DNA of 64,000 nucleotides from Acinetobacter sp. YWS30-1. Its GTDB lineage: Bacteria; Pseudomonadota; Gammaproteobacteria; Pseudomonadales; Moraxellaceae. Position numbers and translations under genes: made by a program. The notes beneath the pieces were generated by a model. It did no database searches. It was not told the origin of the DNA and was given only the letters and a program-made list of their open reading frames with translations. Shown here piece by piece: positions 28,193-37,547 of the stretch. The DNA is taken from contig NZ_CP114606.1 of assembly GCF_033558715.1 (NCBI RefSeq), positions 2,976,001-3,040,000 on the forward strand, written 5' to 3'. Within the stretch, counting starts at the first letter, position 1, and each line of letters opens with the position of its first letter.

Positions 28193-29215
28193 ATGTCCAC
28201 TAATACTATTCAAGCCTATGCCGCAATGTCTGCCGGTGCTGCTCTGGAACCTTATCAATTTGATGCAGGTGAACTTCAGCCGCATCAGGTCGAAGTGAAA
28301 GTTGAATACTGCGGCCTATGCCATTCTGATATTTCAGTACTCAATAATGACTGGGGATCTTCAGTATATCCTGTGGTGGCCGGACATGAAGTCATTGGAA
28401 CCATTACACAACTGGGTTCTGAAGCCAAAGGTCTAAAAGTAGGTCAACGTGTCGGTATTGGCTGGACTGCGGAAAGCTGCCAACATTGCGATCCTTGTAT
28501 TTCAGGCCAGCAAGTGCTGTGTACCGGTGGTCAGGTTGCAACCATCGTCGGTCATGTAGGCGGTTTTGCAGATAAAGTCCGTGCTGGCTGGCAATGGGCA
28601 ATTCCCTTACCCGAAGATCTGGACCCAGAAAGTGCTGGCCCCCTGCTCTGTGGCGGGATTACTGTATTTGACCCGATTCTAAAACATCAGATTCAGGCCA
28701 TTCACCACGTCGGTGTCATTGGTATTGGCGGTTTGGGACATATGGCGATCAAGCTGTTGAAAGCGTGGGGTTGTGAAATTACCGCCTTTACTTCAAATCT
28801 GGATAAAACCGATGAGCTGAAAGCCATGGGTGCAGACCATGTAGTGAATAGTCGTGACCCAGCAGCGCTTAAACCGCTTCGTGGTAAATTTGACCTATTA
28901 ATGAGTACTGTCAATGTCACACTAGACTGGCAGGCTTATTTATCAACACTGGCACCAAATGGTACTGTACATATGCTGGGCTTACCACTGGAACCCATGC
29001 AAATTTCTGCAGGTTCACTGATTGGTGGTGCTAAATCTGTGACTGGCTCGCCGACAGGTTCACCAGCAGCTTTACGTCAATTACTAAAATTTGCGGCACG
29101 TAAAAATATTGCGCCACAGATTGAACTGTTCCCCATGTCGGAAATTAATGCTGCGATTGAACGTCTGCACTCAGGCAAAGCCCGTTACCGGATTGTACTG
29201 AAAGCCGATTTCTAA
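28193..29215 (+). CDS. Zinc-dependent NAD(P) alcohol dehydrogenase (CAD/YahK type)
   Basis: 340-residue medium-chain dehydrogenase. Zinc ligands are visible in [14 protein letters not shown] and GHEVIG; the structural-zinc cysteines are in [15 protein letters not shown], and the cofactor site is [14 protein letters not shown]. It resembles the cinnamyl-alcohol/NADPH aldehyde reductase group. The ATG at 28193 begins right after the tag stop (28188); a longer open frame upstream overlaps tag and is not used. The physiological aldehyde is unknown. Confidence 0.9.
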   Translation: MSTNTIQAYAAMSAGAALEPYQFDAGELQPHQVEVKVEYCGLCHSDISVLNNDWGSSVYPVVAGHEVIGTITQLGSEAKGLKVGQRVGIGWTAESCQHCDPCISGQQVLCTGGQVATIVGHVGGFADKVRAGWQWAIPLPEDLDPESAGPLLCGGITVFDPILKHQIQAIHHVGVIGIGGLGHMAIKLLKAWGCEITAFTSNLDKTDELKAMGADHVVNSRDPAALKPLRGKFDLLMSTVNVTLDWQAYLSTLAPNGTVHMLGLPLEPMQISAGSLIGGAKSVTGSPTGSPAALRQLLKFAARKNIAPQIELFPMSEINAAIERLHSGKARYRIVLKADF

Positions 29216-29241
29216 TTTTTACTAATCATCAGTAAATCTAG

Positions 29242-29275
29242 ATCTGCCCTAGCATCATGTTAGGGCAGATTTTTT
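29242..29275 (+). terminator. Terminator after alcohol dehydrogenase
   Basis: 10-bp stem ATCTGCCCTA / TAGGGCAGAT with a nine-base loop and a T5 tail; it may also serve the convergent LysR gene. Confidence 0.88.
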
Positions 29276-29300
29276 ATGGCTATATTTACATATAATTGGT

Positions 29301-30191
29301 TTATAAATATTTAGCCAGCTTCTGAGCCAGAAATTCAATAAATAGATGTACCCGTTTAGGCAGATGCTCCTGACGGTAATAGACTGCATGAATTTTTTGA
29401 TAATGTAGCTCAATCTGATCTTCAAATAACGCCTCTAAACGACCCGCCTGCAAATCGTCCTCGACCAGAAAGCGTGACAGACAGGTAATACCTACCCCGT
29501 ATAAAGCTAATTGACGGACAGTTTCCCCATTGGGTGCTCGAATCTTTGGCTTTACAATGATAGGTTCGCCATCCAGCCGAATCGGCCAGGTGTTCAAATG
29601 TGTAGGCTGACTAAATCCCAGCAAAGTGTGCTCCGATAAATCTGCCACTGATTGCGGTCTGCCTTTCTGCTGTAAATATTCAGGACTGGCCACAATATAC
29701 AAACGGCTGCGGCATAATAATCTGGCATGCAGGCTGGAATCATGCAGTTCTCCAAAGCGGATTGCGACATCGGTTTTATGTTCCAGCAGATCAATCACCT
29801 GATCATGATTATTTAGTTCAATTTCGATGTGGGGATAACGCTGCATAAACTCCTGAATTAGCGGCACGATTACATGCAGCACAAAAGGTGTCGCTGAATC
29901 GACCCGAATCAATCCTGACGTATCACTATCTGATTTCAGTAAGGCATCTTCAGCTTCTGCCAGATCATTGAGAATTTTGCGCGCCTTTTCTAGAAATAGC
30001 TGGCCTTCTTGAGTCAGTTTCAGCTTACGTGTGGTTCTTTCTAAAAGAGTAACATTTAACTTATTTTCCAGACGTTGCAATGCCCGACTGACACCCGAAG
30101 TGGTTTGTCCCAAACGCTCTGCCGCCATGACAATAGAACCACTATCCACAATAGTGACAAAAGCCTGTAATTCTTCAATCGTCGATTTCAT
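29301..30191 (-). CDS. LysR-family transcriptional regulator
   Basis: 296 residues. The N-terminal winged helix-turn-helix (FVTIVDSGSIVMAAERLGQTTSGVSRALQRLENKL) is followed by a substrate-binding domain (LIRVDSATPFVLHVIVPLIQ..). It is divergent from the aldo-keto reductase and MFS genes with 113 bases between start codons, so it probably controls them. The inducer is unknown. Confidence 0.9.
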   Translation of the reverse strand: MKSTIEELQAFVTIVDSGSIVMAAERLGQTTSGVSRALQRLENKLNVTLLERTTRKLKLTQEGQLFLEKARKILNDLAEAEDALLKSDSDTSGLIRVDSATPFVLHVIVPLIQEFMQRYPHIEIELNNHDQVIDLLEHKTDVAIRFGELHDSSLHARLLCRSRLYIVASPEYLQQKGRPQSVADLSEHTLLGFSQPTHLNTWPIRLDGEPIIVKPKIRAPNGETVRQLALYGVGITCLSRFLVEDDLQAGRLEALFEDQIELHYQKIHAVYYRQEHLPKRVHLFIEFLAQKLAKYL

Positions 30192-30304
30192 TTGTCACTC
30201 TTTTATTGATTTTCGGTCAATAATATTTTGCAAATTCAGCTATTTTTTCGCAACAATAAAAAGCACAAAATACTCAACATCGAAAATACTTAAAGATTAA
30301 AGCT

Positions 30305-31111
30305 ATGAATATTGTTCCTCAATTTGGTGTCGGTACCTTTCGCCTGTCTGGACAGACCGTCATTGATTCAGTCAAAACAGCCCTGGAAGTCGGTTATCGC
30401 GCCGTAGATACGGCACAGATTTATGCCAATGAAGCGGAAGTGGGTCAGGCTATTGCAGAAAGCCAAGTTAATCGTAACGAGCTATTCATTACCACCAAAA
30501 TCTGGACAGATCATTACGCACCAGACAAATTAATTCCAAGCCTCAAAGAAAGCCTGCATAAACTACGTACCGATGCAGTCAATCTAACGCTCATTCACTG
30601 GCCTGCACCTCGTTTAGGCGTTCAAATTCCTGAGCTGATGCAGACTTTATTAGAAGCCAAACAGCAAGGTCTGACTGAGCATATCGGTGTGTCCAATTTC
30701 AATATTGAGCTGACCCAACAAGCCATTGATACGATTGGTCTGGAGCATATCGCAACTAACCAGATTGAACTGAGTCCTTATCTGCAAAATCAGCGTCTGG
30801 TCAATTTCCTACAATCTCAGAAGATTGATGTCACCTCTTATATGACACTAGCTTATGGCAAAGTGCTGAATGATCCTGTCCTGCAAGGGATTGCTGCCCA
30901 GCATCAGGCTTCGACTGCACAAATTGCACTGGCTTGGGCCTTACAAAAAGGCTTTGCAGTGATTCCATCTTCAACCAAACGTGAACATCTACTTGCCAAT
31001 CTGGCAGCGCAGGAGATACAGCTGACTCAAGAAGAAATGGCCTTGATCAGCACCCTGGAGCGCAATGGCCGCGAAGTTGATCCGGACCAGCTTGCGCCTA
31101 TCTGGGACTAA
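30305..31111 (+). CDS. dkgB: Aldo/keto reductase (2,5-diketo-D-gluconate reductase type, DkgB-like)
   Basis: 268-residue (alpha/beta)8 NADPH reductase. The catalytic Asp and Tyr appear in [19 protein letters not shown], Lys in FITTKIW, His in [10 protein letters not shown], and the cofactor region in [15 protein letters not shown]. Members reduce diketogluconate, methylglyoxal and related carbonyls. It lies nine bases upstream of an MFS transporter and is likely co-transcribed under the divergent LysR regulator. Confidence 0.85.
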   Translation: MNIVPQFGVGTFRLSGQTVIDSVKTALEVGYRAVDTAQIYANEAEVGQAIAESQVNRNELFITTKIWTDHYAPDKLIPSLKESLHKLRTDAVNLTLIHWPAPRLGVQIPELMQTLLEAKQQGLTEHIGVSNFNIELTQQAIDTIGLEHIATNQIELSPYLQNQRLVNFLQSQKIDVTSYMTLAYGKVLNDPVLQGIAAQHQASTAQIALAWALQKGFAVIPSSTKREHLLANLAAQEIQLTQEEMALISTLERNGREVDPDQLAPIWD

Positions 31112-31120
31112 GCAGAAACC

Positions 31121-32296
31121 ATGAAAATTAATTTTCCTTTGCTTGCACTGGCGGTTGGCGCCTTTGCAATTGGTACCACTGAATTCTCTCCTATGGGTTT
31201 TCTGCCAGAAATCGCCCGCGATCTGGAGATTTCGATTCCTCGTGCCGGGATGCTAATCAGTGCCTATGCCTTAGGGGTGATGTTGGGTGCACCGCTAATG
31301 ACCCTCTGGTTAAGCCGTTATTCCAAACGTAAGTCTCTCATTTTACTGATGGCGATTTTTACGATTGGCAATATTCTGGCGACATTAGCGCCTAATTATC
31401 TGGGGCTGATGGGGGCACGCATCATCACCAGCCTGAACCATGGTGCTTTCTTCGGAATTGGTTCGGTTGTCGCGGCCAGTGTCGTTCCGAAAGATAAACA
31501 GGCCAGCGCCGTAGCCATGATGTTTATGGGCCTGACCATTGCCAATATTGGCGGGGTGCCACTAGCAACCTGGATAGGACAACATATCGGCTGGCGTATG
31601 GCTTTTCTGGGTATTTCCCTGCTTGGTTTGCTAACCATGTTCTCCTTATGGAAAGCCTTGCCTGAAGGCCAAAGCAGCCAGAAACCAGATGTAAGGCAAG
31701 AACTACAAGTATTGACCCGCCTGCCCGTTGTTTTAGCTTTATTGACCACTGTGATGAGTGCGGGGGCCATGTTTGCCCTATACACTTATATTGCGCCAAG
31801 TCTGCAAAGCTTTACTCAAGCCTCACCGGCATTAATTACCCTAATGCTTGTGCTGATTGGAGTAGGTTTCTCGATTGGTAATCATCTGGGTGGCAAGTTT
31901 GCAGATCTATCCTTAGATAAAACCCTGATTGGCTTTTTAATCTTGCTCATGCTGATGATGCTGCTCTTCCCGATTCTGGCAAGCACAGCTGTTGGCGCAG
32001 GTCTGGCATTAATCATCTGGGGTGCTGCTGCCTTTGCCGTAGTTCCACCTTTACAGATGCGAGTCATATCCGTGGCTTATGATGCGCCTGGACTGGCTTC
32101 TTCGGTAAATATTGGTGCCTTTAACCTCGGTAATGCTTTGGGGGCAATTGCGGGTGCCAGTGTGCTAAATCTAGGACTTAGCTATAGTGCGGTTTCATTT
32201 ACCGGTGCTGGGCTCAGTGCTGTTGCTTTGCTTCTGGTCGTGATTCAAATGAAACTGGCTCCACAGCAAGATATGACTACGCAGCAATGCTCTTAA
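31121..32296 (+). CDS. MFS transporter, DHA1 (AraJ/YdhP-like)
   Basis: 391-residue protein with twelve predicted helices. The N-terminus LALAVGAFAIGTTEFSPMGFLPEIARDL and motif A-like LSRYSKRKSLIL are typical of the AraJ/YdhP/PbuE drug-proton antiporter group. The dkgB-MFS pair with a divergent LysR gene is common in proteobacteria. The substrate is unknown. Confidence 0.88.
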   Translation: MKINFPLLALAVGAFAIGTTEFSPMGFLPEIARDLEISIPRAGMLISAYALGVMLGAPLMTLWLSRYSKRKSLILLMAIFTIGNILATLAPNYLGLMGARIITSLNHGAFFGIGSVVAASVVPKDKQASAVAMMFMGLTIANIGGVPLATWIGQHIGWRMAFLGISLLGLLTMFSLWKALPEGQSSQKPDVRQELQVLTRLPVVLALLTTVMSAGAMFALYTYIAPSLQSFTQASPALITLMLVLIGVGFSIGNHLGGKFADLSLDKTLIGFLILLMLMMLLFPILASTAVGAGLALIIWGAAAFAVVPPLQMRVISVAYDAPGLASSVNIGAFNLGNALGAIAGASVLNLGLSYSAVSFTGAGLSAVALLLVVIQMKLAPQQDMTTQQCS

Positions 32297-32308
32297 AATT
32301 TCCTTCAC

Positions 32309-32338
32309 AAAAAAGTCCGCCTGATGCGGACTTTTTTA
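32309..32338. terminator. Bidirectional terminator between the MFS and START genes
   Basis: Stem AAAAGTCCGC / GCGGACTTTT with loop CTGAT; flanking A and T runs allow it to stop transcription from both convergent genes. Confidence 0.92.
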
Positions 32339-32346
32339 TTGGCTAT

Positions 32347-32991
32347 TTAGCGTAAAGCTTCAGGTAACACAGGCGTTGCCACAGGTTTAGCCAGTTCGGT
32401 TTTCATCTTTTGCAGCATCTGATAAGGCTGCTGCTGCACAAACATATTCACAAAGGTTAAAGGAATCGAACCTTCAGGATTGGCATAGCCATAAGTCGAT
32501 ACCTTAACCTTGTTATTCGCCAGTTTCTGGAAGGTCCAGTCTCCCTGATAATCAGTCAAACGTACATAATTCGGATTTAGGGCATACCCGGTCTGAATCG
32601 CTTTATTCTTAATGGTGATCTGGCCATTGGCATCCTTAATCATTTTACCCTGCACAATCAGATCACGGTCTTTTAAAGGGAATGGAAAATCCAGCACCAT
32701 ATACAAGGTGAAATCGCCTTTTTTATCATCACGCGACAGCACCTTGATACTGCCCATATAAGGCACCCATTTCACTGCATGATCAACATCCAGAATTAAA
32801 GAGACGGCATTCTCAATCGGGACATTGTAGGTGGTTTCGGCTTTATAGAGAAAAACGGGATTCCGCTCATCCTGATAGGTCCAGACTTTAATATTATTTT
32901 TATTAATGCTGAGTTTGGCATTCTGCACAGAGGTCGACTGTGCTGTAGCGGCAAAGGCTACAGCACACGCCATTAATATTAATTTCTTCAT
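32347..32991 (-). CDS. START-domain (StAR-related lipid-transfer) protein, secreted
   Basis: 214 residues with a cleavable signal peptide (KKLILMACAVAFAATAQS). The rest resembles a bacterial START domain: KVWTYQDERNPVFLYKAETTYNVPIENAVSLILDVDHAVKW..., then LDFPFPLKDRDLIV and VKVSTYGYANPEGSIPLTFVN. START domains bind hydrophobic ligands; the bacterial role is unclear. It is a periplasmic single-gene unit ending at the shared terminator. Confidence 0.82.
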   Translation of the reverse strand: MKKLILMACAVAFAATAQSTSVQNAKLSINKNNIKVWTYQDERNPVFLYKAETTYNVPIENAVSLILDVDHAVKWVPYMGSIKVLSRDDKKGDFTLYMVLDFPFPLKDRDLIVQGKMIKDANGQITIKNKAIQTGYALNPNYVRLTDYQGDWTFQKLANNKVKVSTYGYANPEGSIPLTFVNMFVQQQPYQMLQKMKTELAKPVATPVLPEALR

Positions 32992-33048
32992 TCCATTGTC
33001 ATCTTATTTTAGTTTTAAGTTATTTTTATATAGGATTTTGACGAAAAT

Positions 33049-34223
<1,175 letters not shown>

Positions 34224-34406
34224 TTGAAAATCCAGTTTGACCGCCTCAGCAATATAAGTACCACTGATATTATTGAACTAAATACCCATCATCGCGTACT
34301 GAAGCATATGCCTTTAGCGCATGGCATTATTTTCGATGAAACACGATGGATTGCTTGGGTAAATGGAAGTGTAAATCCATACTTTTTTAAATTTAGGAAT
34401 GTTTAA
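34224..34406 (+). pseudogene. N-terminal fragment of a GNAT acetyltransferase
   Basis: A TTG start with AAGGGA upstream opens a 60-codon frame (KIQFDRLSNISTTDIIELNTH...MPLAHG...WIAWVNG) that resembles the first quarter of Acinetobacter GNAT acetyltransferases of the RimJ-like group. The similarity stops near WIAWVNG and a stop follows after unrelated residues, so the acetyl-CoA-binding part is missing. It looks like a deletion remnant. The ribosome site is intact, so a short peptide could still be made. Confidence 0.55.
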
Positions 34407-34409
34407 GGA

Positions 34410-34607
34410 TCACGCATCAAGTAGTTGACCGACTTCCAAGCTGGTATATCCACGTTCTTTAAAGATCAAAATAATCGCTTTTTTATAATCTTCACAAATA
34501 GATGTTTTATATTTAGTGATGAGTTGAATCTCGGAATTCAGCTCCAGGTCATTTTTTAAGATCAAGACTTCGGTAGAGATCTTATTAAAAATCTTTAAAT
34601 TGAACAT
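34410..34607 (-). CDS. Small hypothetical protein, possibly a truncated N-terminus
   Basis: 65 residues, Lys/Ile-rich, preceded by AGGTG five bases before the ATG. The end, ILIFKERGYTSLEVGQLLDA, looks like the start of a helix-turn-helix (as in some transposases) cut off by the stop. It meets the acetyltransferase fragment head-on, four bases apart, which suggests a recombination junction there. No family is recognised. Confidence 0.4.
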   Translation of the reverse strand: MFNLKIFNKISTEVLILKNDLELNSEIQLITKYKTSICEDYKKAIILIFKERGYTSLEVGQLLDA

Positions 34608-34741
34608 ACAGGCACCTGTTATCAGTTGTAGCGGCCCGACTACAACAAATACCTGCCTTAGCTCAGCTAGACACCCTTGGTCGCAAGGATTACAAATTAG
34701 AAAAAGTTCTGCAAGTTTTGAGGAATCGACAGATTAAATAA
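34604..34741 (+). pseudogene. Possible C-terminal gene fragment
   Basis: A frame open from 34604 and ending at 34741 reads RLQQIPALAQLDTLGRKDYK then LEKVLQVLRNRQIK. This is protein-like (amphipathic, charged C-terminus), but no start codon or ribosome site is apparent. It is probably the tail of a lost gene. Identity unknown. Confidence 0.3.
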
Positions 34742-35080
34742 CCTTCTAAATCCTGCCTATTTAGCAAGATTGTCAGCCTAAAAATTAATTTTATATATCA
34801 AATTCTTAATAATCTCATGATTGCTAAAAATTTAATAGGAACCAGTTTTTGTAACAATTCTTTTAATATTCCAGATTATTCATAATATTTTATTAGTCAA
34901 ATGAATGGAGAGATCATTAACTCAGGATTTTCATATCCTGATGATGCGGTTTTAAAAGACAAAGTATTTTTCTCTGTCTGGCAAAGGCAAGAACCAGACT
35001 CTTTGTACGCTTTGGCTCACATCAATCTCGGCCTTTTGCTGCTATCCAGAATACTGGAAGTTTCCTATGATGAATTCATC

Positions 35081-35198
35081 AGGAACAGGAAGTTCCAAAC
35101 AAGAATAACAATAGATCAGCACAAGGACAGTAAAGTACGACAGGAGTTATACCGAGCGAATCCATACGAAAAACCCCGGCAGGATGCTGGGGTTTTTC
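35081..35198 (+). ncRNA. Putative small RNA, copy 1 (two-copy family in this window)
   Basis: Shares GTACGACAGGAGTTATACC and the segment ATACGAAAAA with 62541-62668, and both end in a terminator whose nine-bp stem differs by paired changes (AACCCCGGC/GCTGGGGTT here, AGCCCCAAC/GTTGGGGCT there) around an identical loop AGGAT. No conserved protein frame explains the similarity. I recall a multicopy Acinetobacter sRNA family likened to phage C4 antisense RNA; whether this is that family was not checked. The 5' end is estimated from where similarity begins (CAGGAAG). DNA at 34742-35080 and 35199-35463 holds no gene I can support. Confidence 0.65.
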
Positions 35199-35463
35199 TT
35201 TTAGTATTTAAATTAAATTTCATCCTTTAAATGTGCAAATATGTGACATACATCACATTAACAAATCCATTTTCTTATATATTTTGCCACTTGCTCAATT
35301 TTATGAGATTAATGATTAATCTTATATTTCAGTTATTTAAATAACATCAAACTACATTAGTAAACATAAGTACATACAAAAAAACATCAATATCTACATT
35401 TTATGTCAACATTTTTGCCAAGTGTACTGAGTAGTACACTATTTTTAATACAAGGAAATTTAT

Positions 35464-35649
35464 ATGAAATTAGTTCAATTAACTTTTGCCGGGGTAGCGT
35501 TAATTGCTGCATCACAAACTTTTGCTGCTGAAAAAGTAGCACAAACAGCTCCTGCTGCAACTGAAACAGCTGCGTCTGAAGTTCAAGCTGCTGAAGCACC
35601 TGCAAGCGAAGCTCCAGCATCAGAAGCTCAAGCAACTGAAGCTCAATAA
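35464..35649 (+). CDS. Small secreted Ala/Glu-rich protein
   Basis: 61 residues with a clean signal peptide (MKLVQLTFAGVALIAASQTF, cleaved after AA). The mature 38-residue part is only low-complexity Ala, Glu, Ser, Thr, Pro and Gln with an APASE repeat. AAGGAAA lies seven bases before the ATG. It is acidic and probably unstructured. An inverted repeat (GGATTTATA/TATAAATCC, 35658-35691) follows and may be its terminator. Function unknown; short alanine-rich periplasmic proteins of this kind occur in Acinetobacter. Confidence 0.75.
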   Translation: MKLVQLTFAGVALIAASQTFAAEKVAQTAPAATETAASEVQAAEAPASEAPASEAQATEAQ

Positions 35650-35781
35650 TATGACAGGATTTATATTTCTCTGCGTGAGGGGTATAAATCCTTCTTAAAA
35701 AGCCAATATCATTAAAAGAATAATTTTCTCATTATTTTTATCTAATAATTAACTTATACATCTTTTCCGAATTTAAGCTAT

Positions 35782-35812
35782 AAAAAAGGACGCCTGAGCG
35801 TCCTTTTTTATC
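35782..35812. terminator. Terminator downstream of dnaJ (bidirectional)
   Basis: 12-bp stem AAAAAAGGACGC / GCGTCCTTTTTT with loop CTGA; symmetrical A and T runs. Confidence 0.92.
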
Positions 35813-35820
35813 TATCCAGA

Positions 35821-36936
35821 TCAGTCAAACAACCGATCAAAGAAAGATTTTTTCTTTGGAGAAGACTGGCTGCCCTCATCTTCCATGGTCGCTTGCAACT
35901 CTTTCAACAGTTCACGTTGACGTGCAGTCAGGTTCACTGGTGTTTCTACAACAACACGGCAAAGCAGATCACCTTGCATGGTTGAACGTACTGGTTTCAC
36001 GCCCTTACCACGTAGGCGGAACAGTTTACCGGTTTGCGTACCTTCAGGAATTTTCAGGCTGACACGACCATCTAATGTCGGAATCTGAACTTCTTTACCC
36101 AAAGCTGCATCCGCAATTGAAATTGGCACATCCATATACAGATCTGCACCGTCACGCTGGAAGATTTCGTGTTCACGTACCACGACTTCAACGTATAGAT
36201 CACCTGATTGGCCATCACGAATCGCTTCACCTTTACCAGTCAAACGTACGCGGTCGCCATTGTCCACACCGGCTGGAATAGTAACTTCCAAAGTTTGCTG
36301 ACGGTCAGATACACCTGAACCATGACATTTATTACATGGATTCTTGATAATCTTGCCCTGGCCACGACAGGTACTACAGGTTTGCTGTACCGAGAAGAAA
36401 CCTTGCTGCATACGTACCTGGCCGGCACCATGACAGGTTGGACAGGTTTCAACATCGTTCGGATTTTTAGAACCTTTACCATCACAGGCGTCACATGGCG
36501 CAGGTGCAGTAAAAGTAATGGTTTTCTTAACACCTTTGACTGCTTCTTCAAGCGTCAATTCCATCACATAGCGTAAGTCTGAACCACGGCGTTGACGTTG
36601 CTGGCCACGGCCACCCCCACCAAAGGCTCCACCGAAAATATCCCCAAATTGGCTGAAAATATCTTCCGCACTGAAACCACCGAAGCCGCCAGCACCACCG
36701 CCCATACCACCTTCAAAGGCTTGATGGCCCATACGGTCGTACATGCTACGTTTCTCGCTGTCTGACAGAACTTCATACGCTTCTGAAGCTTCTTTAAACT
36801 TCTCTTCAGCTTCAGGATTGTCCGGGTTACGGTCTGGATGATATTTCATCGCCAACTTACGGTAGGCTTTTTTAATTTCATCATCACTAGCGGTTTTAGA
36901 GACACCCAAAACCTCATAATAATCACGTTTAGCCAT
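35821..36936 (-). CDS. dnaJ: Chaperone protein DnaJ
   Basis: 371-residue Hsp40 partner of DnaK. The J-domain carries HPD (YHPDRNPDN, residues 33-35 region), then a Gly/Phe-rich linker ([13 protein letters not shown]). Four CxxCxGxG zinc repeats ([32 protein letters not shown]) and the substrate-binding C-terminal domains follow. Complete and canonical. It is leftward; dnaK is not in the window. Confidence 0.97.
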   Translation of the reverse strand: MAKRDYYEVLGVSKTASDDEIKKAYRKLAMKYHPDRNPDNPEAEEKFKEASEAYEVLSDSEKRSMYDRMGHQAFEGGMGGGAGGFGGFSAEDIFSQFGDIFGGAFGGGGRGQQRQRRGSDLRYVMELTLEEAVKGVKKTITFTAPAPCDACDGKGSKNPNDVETCPTCHGAGQVRMQQGFFSVQQTCSTCRGQGKIIKNPCNKCHGSGVSDRQQTLEVTIPAGVDNGDRVRLTGKGEAIRDGQSGDLYVEVVVREHEIFQRDGADLYMDVPISIADAALGKEVQIPTLDGRVSLKIPEGTQTGKLFRLRGKGVKPVRSTMQGDLLCRVVVETPVNLTARQRELLKELQATMEDEGSQSSPKKKSFFDRLFD

Positions 36937-37039
36937 GTCTGGCGATGCTCCTCACGGAATTCTATTTAATATTGACTGTGGTCTAAAATTGGGGTTAAAC
37001 CCAGCTTTACAAGGGGAATTCTGAAAAAAAATTGAAAGC

Positions 37040-37417
37040 TTAGAATACGGCTTTGTTTTGAGAAAATTTGAAGATGCCTTTGAACCAGGCATTAATGAGG
37101 AAAATAATGGCAATAAAGCTGAATATCACACCTGCGACTGTGCAGGCTTTCACCCAAAGCTGGCTATCCCAGGCGAAGAAAAATAATGGAATAAACCAGA
37201 GCGCAGCAAAAATCGCGAGTACTGAATAAATCACAATATTGCGCATAATCCAGAGTGCCTGCGCCTGCAGCCATACTTCAGCATAATCAATCTGGGTAAT
37301 TTTACGTGCATACCAGTAGGCGAATATGCCGCTCACCACTGTAAATAAGGCAAAAAACATGAAGACATAAGCCATCGCCACGGAACGTCGCATCTTGGTG
37401 AGTGTGTCTTGAGTCAT
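37040..37417 (-). CDS. Small inner-membrane protein of unknown function
   Basis: 125 residues with three strong hydrophobic helices (about 15-35, 57-80, 88-110) and short polar ends. It lies upstream of dnaJ on the same strand with 103 bases between. I recognise no family; conservation within Acinetobacter is likely but unchecked. Confidence 0.7.
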   Translation of the reverse strand: MTQDTLTKMRRSVAMAYVFMFFALFTVVSGIFAYWYARKITQIDYAEVWLQAQALWIMRNIVIYSVLAIFAALWFIPLFFFAWDSQLWVKACTVAGVIFSFIAIIFLINAWFKGIFKFSQNKAVF

Positions 37418-37547
37418 GTTTAATCAACCTTAGTGTGCGGCCCAGCACAAGCGAGTTCCGCAGCAGTATGTCTTTTTTGAATTATTAAAAAATCAGGTAG
37501 TACTATATTGAAATTTTCAATATTTCGCACCTGAAATTATGACAAAT

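Noticed and set aside
34655..34720. tRNA-like stretch with CTTAGCTCAGCTAG resembling a D-arm
   Set aside because: No matching acceptor stem, anticodon arm or T-arm follows; the same bases read as a plausible protein fragment.
34901..35230. 109-codon open frame on the plus strand
   Set aside because: It runs through the putative small RNA and its terminator, has no ribosome site and no protein-like conservation signs.
35387..35635. Leu/Gln-rich frame opposite the small Ala/Glu-rich protein
   Set aside because: It is the low-complexity shadow of the GCT/GAA repeats on the other strand.
35566..35649. Repeats in the Ala/Glu protein as a possible CRISPR or tandem array
   Set aside because: Short, imperfect codon-level repeats inside a coding frame, with no spacers.
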